NCBI GenBank assembly: GCA_030917145.1
Contig: JAUPVJ010000043.1
Location: 1 to 13,615 of the forward strand
Length of the DNA stretch: 13,615 bases
Source of the DNA: Patescibacteria group bacterium
GTDB lineage: Bacteria > Patescibacteriota > Minisyncoccia > Phycocordibacterales > CAIRYW01
Direction of reading: 5' to 3'
Under the pieces are notes generated by a model that saw only the letters and a program-made list of their open reading frames with translations, had not been told where the DNA came from and did not search any database. Of this stretch, positions 1 to 6,483 are shown piece by piece. A program made the position numbers and the translations under genes. Position 1 is the stretch's first letter; every line of letters starts with the position of its first letter.

Positions 1-157
1 GAAAATTGTCAGGCTCTTTGTTTTCCCCGTAAGCAACCACCACAACCTCAAAACCTTCTTCACAAAGCCTTTCTGCAATCTTTCTTACATGAATAGCCGG
101 TCCTCCAACATCGGGGTAAAAGATACCAGTAGCTAGAATAATTTTTCTTTTTTTCAT
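1..157 (-). CDS. Glycosyltransferase family 4, N-terminal fragment (cut by window edge)
   Basis: The minus strand is open from an ATG at 155-157 to the window edge, giving 52 codons. The protein begins with a short basic stretch (MKKRKIILATGIFYP), followed by DVGGPAIHVRKIAERL and a strand ending FEVVVVAYG. This is the usual N-terminal Rossmann half of GT4 enzymes: a strand, the loop with GG and AxH that contacts sugar and nucleotide, then the first helix. The family transfers sugars from nucleotide donors in envelope polysaccharide or glycolipid synthesis. It is divergent from the oxidoreductase at 199, with 41 nt between the start codons, and no Shine-Dalgarno site precedes the ATG. The acceptor and donor cannot be told, and the C-terminal donor-binding domain lies outside the window. 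Confidence 0.85.
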   Translation of the reverse strand, partial: MKKRKIILATGIFYPDVGGPAIHVRKIAERLCEEGFEVVVVAYGENKEPDNF

Positions 158-176
158 AATCGAGTAATATCGTATA

Positions 177-185
177 TGTTACAAT
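177..185 (+). promoter_or_regulatory. Extended -10 promoter element for the Gfo/Idh/MocA gene
   Basis: TGTTACAAT is an extended -10 (TG, one base, then TACAAT at 180-185). No clear -35 lies 16-18 bp upstream. The hexamer ends 13 nt before the ATG at 199, so the leader would be only about 6 nt, with no Shine-Dalgarno site. The 158-198 gap must also hold the promoter of the divergent glycosyltransferase, for which I see no clear box. Confidence 0.4.
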
Positions 186-198
186 ATAAGCCTAAATT

Positions 199-1041
199 AT
201 GGAAAAACCTAAGATAGCTTTGATAGGGGTCGGCAGATGGGGTAAAAAATTAGCAAAAGAATTAGCAACCGAAGCTGATCTTTGCTACCTCGTACACGGG
301 GACTCGGAAGACACAAAAAACTGGATAAAAGAAAATTTTCCAAATACAAAATCTTCCAAAGATTTGGACGAGGTTTTCAAAGACAGCGCAATCGAATCTG
401 TAGTCATAGCAACTCCCATCAAAACACATTTTGAAATCGCACTTCAAGCCCTGAAGCTTGGAAAAAATGTCTTACTCGAAAAACCAGGAGGCGAAAATCC
501 AGAGGAGCTTGATATCTTAATTGAAGAAGCAAAAAAGAGAAATCTGGTACTTCAAATAGGTTATGAATTTACTTTTTCTCAAAAATTAAAAGAAATACAA
601 AAAGAAATTGAGGATAGAAAGATAGAGAGAATTTCTTTTGTCTGGGAAAAATGGGGTACCTTTGAAACACACCCAGTAGTGAACCTTTTAGTTCACGAAA
701 TTTCAATTGCTAAAGTTTTAGGATTAAACAATCTCGAAATCATAAAGTACGAAGAAACAAAAGGTGAACACAGTCCAGACAAAGTGTGGCTTGAAGCAAA
801 ATCAGGAGAAACAGAAATCAGCTTTTACATCGATCGAGTATCAAAAGATCCAAAAAAACTTGTAACTATAGAAGCTGATGGTAAAAAACGTGAGTGGCTA
901 AGTGGAGAAGAAAATCTAATCAACGCAGAAATTAAAAGTTTTGTAAGATCAATTCAAGAAAAAACTCCACCATTTATAGACGGACAGTTCGCAAAAGAAA
1001 TTTTAGAGACAATAGAAAAAATCCCCTACTCTAAAAATTAG
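199..1041 (+). CDS. Gfo/Idh/MocA family NAD(P)-dependent oxidoreductase
   Basis: A 280-residue protein with an N-terminal Rossmann fold: GVGRWG at 10-15 binds the dinucleotide, ATPIKTH at 71-77 follows the fourth strand, and EKPGG at 94-98 carries the family's signature lysine. The C-terminal alpha/beta domain holds a His in LLVHEIS near 166, at the place of the usual catalytic His. The family oxidises or reduces sugar carbons, often on nucleotide sugars, in the cytoplasm. At 280 residues it is shorter than the usual 330-380, mostly in the C-terminal domain. It lies between two envelope genes and converges on the FAD oxidoreductase with an 11-bp overlap. A role in making an envelope sugar is inferred from context; the substrate cannot be read from the sequence. 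Confidence 0.9.
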   Translation: MEKPKIALIGVGRWGKKLAKELATEADLCYLVHGDSEDTKNWIKENFPNTKSSKDLDEVFKDSAIESVVIATPIKTHFEIALQALKLGKNVLLEKPGGENPEELDILIEEAKKRNLVLQIGYEFTFSQKLKEIQKEIEDRKIERISFVWEKWGTFETHPVVNLLVHEISIAKVLGLNNLEIIKYEETKGEHSPDKVWLEAKSGETEISFYIDRVSKDPKKLVTIEADGKKREWLSGEENLINAEIKSFVRSIQEKTPPFIDGQFAKEILETIEKIPYSKN

Positions 1042-2095
1042 CTTTAATTTTTTTCACCATCTCAACCGTATCGATTCCTGCTTGAACACTGTTACCTATT
1101 TTTCCTGAAAAGATATTTATAAGCTTGTCGTTTACTTTATACACGAGAGTTGGGCGTTCGTCTGTTTTTTCCACACGAGGAAGAACGGTGCGCACTGTAT
1201 ACATTGAGCCCACGTGCTCTGCGTCCCTTATCTCTGGCATAAAAAAAGTAGCGCTTTCTATAAACTTTTTAAAATTTGTAATTGGTGGATTTTTAATAAT
1301 CCCACGATTTAACAATCCTTTAAATTCCTCTGGGATATCTGGAAACAAACCATTGTTTGTTTTATGAATTGCATGAACAACATTTCCCATCACGTGGAGA
1401 CCTGAGTCAGCATACGGGTCAATACAAAAAAATGGACCATCCACAACAACTACACTTAAATTTTTAAATTGCTGTGGTAGCTTTAAAACTATCTTCTCGC
1501 AAACCTCAAACTGATATTCTCTTTGAAAATCTTTCCTGTCCTTAAAAAGAAAATTCAAATTTGCATAAGTCGCATTTACGACTAAATCATAGCGATCTAA
1601 AAAAGATTCTTCAAACTCTGTATTTAAAAAAATACTTACCCCATTTTCTATTAATTTACGATTTACAATTTCTCGAAGTTTCAATGGGTCGATAATCGAT
1701 TCTCTTACTTTTACAACACCTTCAACAGATTCAGGATTTATAATTGGAAGATTTGAAATTTCATATTCTAGTCCACAACTCTCACAAAACTCAGAAAATT
1801 CTTTTAAATTTACCTTACTTCCCTCTTTTGCAAGCGCGTAGTAATTTCCAGCAGTTTCTACAACCGCCCCTCCATATTCTTTTCGGAAAATTGGTTCGGC
1901 TAAATTTGCTGAAGTTGCAGTGTCAAGACTTCGAGGATAATGGTACCCTCGATGAAGTCGGTACTGATTGATACCAGAAGCGGACATCAAAAGATCAGGG
2001 TTTTTTTCGTACAAATCGACTTTAAACCCGGCTTCTGCAAGCTTTATAGCTGTAGTCCCTCCAAATATTCCTCCTCCAATAACTGCAATTTTCAC
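1031..2095 (-). CDS. FAD-dependent oxidoreductase, DAO fold
   Basis: A 354-residue protein opening with a classic FAD-binding beta-alpha-beta unit: GGGIFGG at 7-13 and the ribose-binding Glu near residue 30 (VDLYEKN). INQYRLHRGYHYPRS at 42-56 matches the second conserved segment of DAO-type oxidases, and a C-terminal GKIGNSVQ segment closes the flavin site. The family oxidises amine or alcohol groups in the cytoplasm. The start is GTG at 2093-2095. The nearest in-frame upstream sequence is the end of murC, 12 nt away, so it is probably co-transcribed with murC, although a TATAAT at 2107-2112 could give a separate start. Its 3' end overlaps the convergent sugar oxidoreductase by 11 bp. Proteins of this kind sit in polysaccharide loci; the substrate is unknown. 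Confidence 0.85.
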   Translation of the reverse strand: MKIAVIGGGIFGGTTAIKLAEAGFKVDLYEKNPDLLMSASGINQYRLHRGYHYPRSLDTATSANLAEPIFRKEYGGAVVETAGNYYALAKEGSKVNLKEFSEFCESCGLEYEISNLPIINPESVEGVVKVRESIIDPLKLREIVNRKLIENGVSIFLNTEFEESFLDRYDLVVNATYANLNFLFKDRKDFQREYQFEVCEKIVLKLPQQFKNLSVVVVDGPFFCIDPYADSGLHVMGNVVHAIHKTNNGLFPDIPEEFKGLLNRGIIKNPPITNFKKFIESATFFMPEIRDAEHVGSMYTVRTVLPRVEKTDERPTLVYKVNDKLINIFSGKIGNSVQAGIDTVEMVKKIKANF

Positions 2096-2107
2096 TGTAT
2101 TAAAAAA

Positions 2108-3409
2108 TTATAAAATTAACATATCAGAAAGTTTGGTGATATTCCCTGCTCCCATTGTAACAATCACATCTTTTTCACCTGCGTCTTTTTTGAGAGCTTC
2201 GGCTATTTTTTCGTAAGAAGCTTCTACAACTACATTTGGATTTTTTTCTTTTATTTTTAGAGCGAGCATCGAACTTGTGATTGTTGGATCAAAAGTTTCT
2301 CGTGCGCCGTAAATTTCTGTAAGGTAAATAAAATCAAACTTTGAAAGCACATCAACAAAATCATTGAAATGCTCTTTGGTTCGTGAGTAAAGATGTGGCT
2401 CAAAAACTATAGTCAATTTTTTGTCTGCAAAACCTTCACGCGCACCTTTAAGTGTCGCGAGAATCTCGTGTGGGTGATGTCCGTAATCGTCGTAGACTAT
2501 TGCCCCATTTTCAGTCTTTCCTTTGTATTCAAATCGCCTCCAAGTACCAGAAAAGCTTTCTAGGGCACTTGAAGCAATGTCGGCACTTATTCCAAAATGA
2601 TTCGCTAAAGCTAAACCAATCGATGCATTTTTTCTGTTGTGATCTCCAAAAACATTGAGCTTCATTTGAGGATCATAAAAATCATTTGAGTTTATTATTT
2701 TCACCTTCGCACCTTCCACTGCTTTTTTAGAATTTGGGTCTGTGAGGTCTGCGATCACCACTCCGTCTTCAGGGAGTTTTCCTATAAATTCTTTAAACGC
2801 CAAAATTACATTTGGAAGTGTTCCATAAAAATCTAAATGATCCGCATCAATATTTGTGATGCAAATAATTTTTGGCCACAAATTTAAAAATGACTTTTTA
2901 TATTCACAAGCTTCTACCACAAAGAGATCACTTACTCCCGCAATATAATTAGTTTTATTTTGAGGATTTTTTGGATCAGTCATAAGAGACCCTACAATTA
3001 CACTTGGCATCTGATTTGCATCGATGAGCATTTTTGCAAGCATCGCGGTTGTGGTAGTTTTGCCATGTGTCCCACAAACAGCAATTGTATTTTTTTCTTT
3101 TGAGACAATCCCGAGCATCTCCCCATATGTAAAAATTGGTATGTTTAGCTCTCTCGCTTTCAAAAGCTCGACGTTGTCGTCTGTAGTTGCCAAGGTGTAG
3201 ACAAGAGCGCCAATAGAGGTATCGACGCGAGACTCATCATACCCCTCGAAAACCTCAATTTTTGCCCTTTTAAGGCCCTCTAGGTCAGCAAAGCCAGTGT
3301 CTGCACCAACCACCATATTTCCCTCATGAGCAAAAAGCTTCGCCAAAGCGGACATGCCAATTCCTCCAATTCCGAGGAAATATACTTTTTTAGGAGTCTT
3401 TATATCCAT
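2108..3409 (-). CDS. murC: UDP-N-acetylmuramate--L-alanine ligase MurC
   Basis: MurC ligates L-Ala to UDP-MurNAc with ATP, the first peptide step of cytoplasmic peptidoglycan precursor synthesis. Numbering from the ATG at 3407-3409 (433 residues): GIGGIGM at 13-19 is the UDP-binding turn, GTHGKTTT at 113-120 is the Mur P-loop, NIDADHLDFYG near 186-196 binds metal, GDHNRKN near 255-261 is the central-to-C domain link, and TWRRFEYKG with YDDYGHHP near 306-313 are MurC-specific. All three Mur domains are present at near-normal length. A TTG codon at 3430 would add seven residues (KRKYKH), but the ATG starts just before the first strand and is preferred. No Shine-Dalgarno site precedes either. 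The FAD oxidoreductase follows 12 nt later. Confidence 0.97.
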   Translation of the reverse strand: MDIKTPKKVYFLGIGGIGMSALAKLFAHEGNMVVGADTGFADLEGLKRAKIEVFEGYDESRVDTSIGALVYTLATTDDNVELLKARELNIPIFTYGEMLGIVSKEKNTIAVCGTHGKTTTTAMLAKMLIDANQMPSVIVGSLMTDPKNPQNKTNYIAGVSDLFVVEACEYKKSFLNLWPKIICITNIDADHLDFYGTLPNVILAFKEFIGKLPEDGVVIADLTDPNSKKAVEGAKVKIINSNDFYDPQMKLNVFGDHNRKNASIGLALANHFGISADIASSALESFSGTWRRFEYKGKTENGAIVYDDYGHHPHEILATLKGAREGFADKKLTIVFEPHLYSRTKEHFNDFVDVLSKFDFIYLTEIYGARETFDPTITSSMLALKIKEKNPNVVVEASYEKIAEALKKDAGEKDVIVTMGAGNITKLSDMLIL

Positions 3410-3434
3410 ATGCTTATATTTTCTTTTCAATAAA

Positions 3435-3443
3435 TTTATAACA
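3435..3443 (-). promoter_or_regulatory. Possible extended -10 promoter of murC
   Basis: On the minus strand TGTTATAAA forms an extended -10 (TG at 3442-3443, hexamer 3435-3440). It ends 25 nt before the murC ATG at 3409, but only 4 nt before the alternative TTG, which also favours the ATG. No good -35 is seen. It is one of two divergent promoters within 3410-3486. Confidence 0.4.
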
Positions 3444-3473
3444 TAAATATACCCTGTTTCCTATTATTTAATA

Positions 3474-3479
3474 TATAAT
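3474..3479 (+). promoter_or_regulatory. TATAAT -10 box, 7 nt before the start codon
   Basis: A perfect TATAAT is followed by TTAATTT and then the ATG at 3487. With transcription normally starting about 7 nt after the hexamer, the mRNA would begin at or next to the start codon. No clear -35 and no Shine-Dalgarno site are seen. The AT-rich context makes a chance match possible. Confidence 0.45.
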
Positions 3480-3486
3480 TTAATTT

Positions 3487-3795
3487 ATGAAAAAAAGAGT
3501 ATTTTTAATTTGTGTGTTAATTTTTTTATCTTTAAATATAACAACAGTGCTTTTGGCTATGATAATTCTAGTGCCAGAAAAATACACCGAGGATTCTGCT
3601 AAAAATATAGCTTTTTTAATTACGATTCCATTTTCTTTAACTTTAACAATTCTTGCAAATAAATATTCATCTGAACACAAACAAGCTCAAAAAATTATGC
3701 ATACCCCAAAAACCAAGTATGGATGGTATGCATTAATAATAGGAATGATAATTATTAGTACAATGTACCTTCTGGCTTTTGTAACTAAAAGTTAA
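3487..3795 (+). CDS. Small three-span membrane protein, unknown function
   Basis: A 102-residue protein that I do not recognise. After a KKR start it has hydrophobic spans at about 4-27, 41-57 and 79-98. A short loop (PEKYTEDSAKN) lies between the first two, and a basic, polar stretch (NKYSSEHKQAQK...KTKYG) between the second and third. By the positive-inside rule the basic loop is probably cytoplasmic. It is the only plus-strand gene between murC and murD. Its last 4 bp overlap the murD 3' end, and it has a perfect -10 box just upstream, which supports it being real. The long minus-strand frame over 3480-3680 is a low-complexity shadow. It might concern envelope biogenesis by position only. 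Confidence 0.7.
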   Translation: MKKRVFLICVLIFLSLNITTVLLAMIILVPEKYTEDSAKNIAFLITIPFSLTLTILANKYSSEHKQAQKIMHTPKTKYGWYALIIGMIIISTMYLLAFVTKS

Positions 3796-5111
3796 AGTTT
3801 CTCGACAATTTTGAGAAACTGATCATTACGATCATACTCATTTTTAAACATACCAAAAGAGGCAAAGGCAGGACTGAAGAGAAAATTGCCCCCTCCTTCC
3901 GCACTCTTTAGAGCTTCAGTCACACCTTCTTCCAAACTAGACACTTCAACAAAATCACGAAGTAAAGGTTTTAATTTTTCAGTCCCTGATCCTTTTAATA
4001 AAATTATTTTTTTACATTTTTCTACAATTTTCTTTGCAAAATCATCAATTGGAATATTTTTATCAGCTCCCCCGCAAAACAAAATTATATTTTCTTTTAA
4101 TGCCTCAAGAGCAACAATGGTCGCTTCTGGAGTTGTCGCATTGTTGTCGTTCCAAATTTTTACTCCACCTGACTCTTTTACAAATTGTAGTCGCCCCTCT
4201 ACCCCACCAAAACTTTCTACCCCTTCTTTTATTTGCGCTTCTCTAATTCCCAAAGCCCTGCAAGCTTCAATTGCATCAGAAATGTTTGCAACATTGTGTT
4301 CACCAATTATTTTTAATTTCCAATCTTTTGGTACTGTACTATTTTTAGCAATTAGAACTTTTGAATTTAAAGTTTGATTCTTAAAATATACACTCTGACT
4401 TAGAGCTTCGCCCACAACTAAAATATCTTCTGTTTTCTGGTAGGCAAAAATATTCGCTTTATCCACAAAATATCTTTCCATGTCACCATTGTAATAATTC
4501 ATGTGATCATCCATGAAATTTGTAAACACTGACACGTGCGGAGAAATTTTACTTTCACCAAAACCTTGCAATTGCCAACTATCGAGCTCAAGCACAACAA
4601 AATCACCCTCTCTGACTTCTTTAATCAAAGGAAGTGTAGCCATGTCTCGCACATTTCCACCAAGCAAAGTGTGTTTACCTGCTGTTTTTAAAATATGACA
4701 AATGAGATGTGTGGTTGTGGATTTACCTCTTGTACCAGTCACTCCAATCGTTGTAACATCAGCTGGTAAAAGTTTTACAAAAAGCGAAGCGTCCATCTCA
4801 ATCGGTATACCCTTATCCTTCGCATGAAGAATGTACGGGGAATCTAATGGTACCCCTGCACCTTTTAAAATAAAATCTCTACCTTCAAAATCTTTTATAT
4901 CATGATCTCCTAATTTGAAAGTTACATTTTTAAACTGCTTAAGCTTGTCTACAGATTCTTGTAGCTCCGCTTCTGTTTTTAAATCAGTAATAATCAGATC
5001 AGAAACTCCATTTTCAAGTAAAAAAAGTGCATCATTTACACCACGACCTAAAAGCCCAAGACCGAGCTGTGTTACTTTTTTATCTTTAAAAAATTCTTTG
5101 TAATCTTTCAT
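3792..5111 (-). CDS. murD: UDP-N-acetylmuramoyl-L-alanine--D-glutamate ligase MurD
   Basis: MurD adds D-Glu to UDP-MurNAc-L-Ala with ATP in the cytoplasm, the step after MurC. The 439-residue protein has the N-terminal UDP-binding domain (LGLGLLGRG at 16-24), the P-loop GVTGTRGKSTTT at 123-134, an ELDSWQLQG segment at 175-183, and MDDHMNYY at 200-207. The lysine of FVDKANI near 218 is at the position of the carbamylated lysine, EHNVANISDAIEA marks the central-to-C domain link, and GVEGRLQF with NDNNATTPEAT starts the C domain. Length is normal. The ATG at 5109-5111 lies 11 nt after the stop of the glycosyltransferase, so the two are likely one transcript. There is no Shine-Dalgarno site. Confidence 0.95.
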   Translation of the reverse strand: MKDYKEFFKDKKVTQLGLGLLGRGVNDALFLLENGVSDLIITDLKTEAELQESVDKLKQFKNVTFKLGDHDIKDFEGRDFILKGAGVPLDSPYILHAKDKGIPIEMDASLFVKLLPADVTTIGVTGTRGKSTTTHLICHILKTAGKHTLLGGNVRDMATLPLIKEVREGDFVVLELDSWQLQGFGESKISPHVSVFTNFMDDHMNYYNGDMERYFVDKANIFAYQKTEDILVVGEALSQSVYFKNQTLNSKVLIAKNSTVPKDWKLKIIGEHNVANISDAIEACRALGIREAQIKEGVESFGGVEGRLQFVKESGGVKIWNDNNATTPEATIVALEALKENIILFCGGADKNIPIDDFAKKIVEKCKKIILLKGSGTEKLKPLLRDFVEVSSLEEGVTEALKSAEGGGNFLFSPAFASFGMFKNEYDRNDQFLKIVEKL

Positions 5112-5122
5112 TTTAAATTCTA

Positions 5123-6346
5123 TTATTGATCACTAACTACTTTCTCAAATATTCCTCCCATTTGTCGCGCTACAATATTCCAATCATATTTCTCTGTAAC
5201 CATTTTAAAAGCATTGATCTTTATTTTCTTTACCAGAGTGCCATCTTTCATGAGTCTAGAAACCGCGTCTGCAATGCTTCTTGGATCATGTACTTTTACA
5301 AAAAGACCAGTCTCCCCGTCTTTTATAAAGTCTACAATTCCACCAACCTCTGTTGCTATACAAGGAAGTCCTGAAGCCATCGCCTCAACATATGAATTTC
5401 CAAAACCTTCAGAAATCGGGGTGCGGATAAAGATATCAGAAACTTGTAAATATTTTGGCATCTCAGCGTGTGAAATCCAACCAAGGAATTTTATTCTATC
5501 ATCTACTCCTAAATTTTTAGCTTGAGCACGCAGTTCTCCTTCTAAAGGTCCCACTCCCGCTACAAGAAGTTTTATTTTTGGAGGTAAATAAAGCATAGTC
5601 GATACAAGACCAGCAACATCATTTTTAGACACGAGGCGAGAAGTAGTAATCATAAAAATATCTTTCTCTTTTTTCTGGAGTTTTTTTTCAAGATCCACAA
5701 GCTCTTTCTCGGAAAATTCTCTTGTAAAATTTTCTACATCTACCCCGTTTGGAACTATAAAAATTGGGGACTTCGAACCCATCTCTCGCGCAAAGCCTGC
5801 TAAATATTTTGAGATTGTTTGAATATAATCAGCTTTCCTAAAAACCGAAACAAACAGAGGCCACACTATTCTGGCTTTCTTTTTTATATATGGAATTGGA
5901 TCCCCTTCTTGAAGAGTCAAAAGAAAAGGAACTTGTTTGAAAATTAATTTCATAAAAAGTGCCCCGAAAGAATTGTAAGTTGCCATCATGCTCCAAAAAC
6001 AATCGTAGTTATTTTTCCTATGCAACAGAAAAGCTTTTAGAAAACCAGTGATTGGTAAAAGAAATTTATTTAAGTTTAAATAAATTGGAAGATTTTCTGG
6101 AGAAATTTTTTTATTTGAAAAACCCGTAAAACCTACTCGGTAAACTGTGACATTCCCAATCTTTTCTACTTTTGGAAGATTTCGGTCAAATCTTAAAGTC
6201 ACCATATCAAAATCCGCACCACGTAGTCTATCTGTGATTTCTTTTATAGCAACCTCTGCTCCCCCAATAAAATTTGGGTAATAAACTAGTGAAAAAATTA
6301 AAATTTTTTTCTTTGTATTTTCTTCTGTGCTTGATTCGTGATTCAT
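5123..6346 (-). CDS. Glycosyltransferase family 4 (GT-B fold)
   Basis: A 407-residue retaining GT-B glycosyltransferase. The N-terminal domain starts KKKILIFSLVYYPNFIGGAE (GGAE at 28-31, acceptor and phosphate loop). The C-terminal donor domain begins near 230 with a strand FMITTSRLVSKND and contains GVGPLEGEL, and the EX7E motif at 313-321 (E313 in EGFGN, E321 in YVEAM), followed by TEVGGIVDFI and DGETGLFV. The family moves a sugar from a nucleotide donor to a lipid or growing glycan at the inner face of the membrane. The ATG at 6344-6346 lies inside a heptanucleotide tandem array, and the first five codons are array sequence (MNHES); no other start is available before the core fold. The gene is 11 nt downstream of the 41-residue membrane protein and 11 nt upstream of murD. 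Substrate unknown. Confidence 0.93.
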   Translation of the reverse strand: MNHESSTEENTKKKILIFSLVYYPNFIGGAEVAIKEITDRLRGADFDMVTLRFDRNLPKVEKIGNVTVYRVGFTGFSNKKISPENLPIYLNLNKFLLPITGFLKAFLLHRKNNYDCFWSMMATYNSFGALFMKLIFKQVPFLLTLQEGDPIPYIKKKARIVWPLFVSVFRKADYIQTISKYLAGFAREMGSKSPIFIVPNGVDVENFTREFSEKELVDLEKKLQKKEKDIFMITTSRLVSKNDVAGLVSTMLYLPPKIKLLVAGVGPLEGELRAQAKNLGVDDRIKFLGWISHAEMPKYLQVSDIFIRTPISEGFGNSYVEAMASGLPCIATEVGGIVDFIKDGETGLFVKVHDPRSIADAVSRLMKDGTLVKKIKINAFKMVTEKYDWNIVARQMGGIFEKVVSDQ

Positions 6347-6360
6347 GATTCTAGATTCTA
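6331..6360. repeat. Heptanucleotide tandem array (TGATTC-type) at the glycosyltransferase start
   Basis: Four adjacent 7-bp units read on the plus strand as TTGATTC, GTGATTC, ATGATTC and TAGATTC, then TA. Read on the minus strand, in gene direction, the units begin TAG, TAG, ATG and ACG, each followed by AATC. The first unit starts with the TAG stop of the 41-residue gene and the third unit starts with the ATG of the glycosyltransferase. Five of seven positions are invariant (GATTC). A change in copy number by one unit would shift frame or move the start. Confidence 0.8.
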
Positions 6361-6483
6361 TTTTATCTCCACTATCTCAAAATCATCTGCAGACATCTCT
6401 CCTTTAGATTTTGGTTTCGACAAAGATATAAGGCATACAATACCTGCCAAAACGATTAAAAGCAAAACAAAAATAAAAATCAT
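6358..6483 (-). CDS. 41-residue single-span membrane protein coupled to the ATPase gene
   Basis: This short frame starts with ATG at 6481-6483, overlapping the ATPase stop as ATGA, and ends with TAG at 6358-6360. The protein is MIFIFVLLLIVLAGIVCLIS, then LSKPKSKGEMSADDFEIVEIK. One strong hydrophobic span covers residues 2-20, followed by a short basic and then acidic tail; this predicts a single-pass protein with the tail in the cytoplasm. I do not recognise the family. The four-base overlap is the arrangement of translationally coupled genes, and the upstream ATPase lacks membrane spans of its own, so a role as membrane partner or anchor is possible but unproved. The stop codon lies in a heptanucleotide array shared with the next gene. 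Confidence 0.65.
   Translation of the reverse strand: MIFIFVLLLIVLAGIVCLISLSKPKSKGEMSADDFEIVEIK

Noticed and set aside
3410..3430. TTG start for MurC at 3430
   Set aside because: It adds only a basic heptapeptide, sits 4 nt after the likely -10, and an ATG at 3409 directly precedes the first strand.
3480..3680. Minus-strand frame opposite the small membrane protein
   Set aside because: Low-complexity antisense of a hydrophobic gene; the plus frame has a -10, an ATG and membrane spans.
6365..6372. GAGATAA, complementary to the altered 16S tail, upstream of the glycosyltransferase as a new SD code
   Set aside because: It is 16 nt from the ATG, too far, and similar sites are not at proper spacing before other genes; one case is not evidence.
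6480..6482. UGA-to-glycine recoding
   Set aside because: UGA ends the ATPase and overlaps the next start; no protein here needs UGA read as sense.
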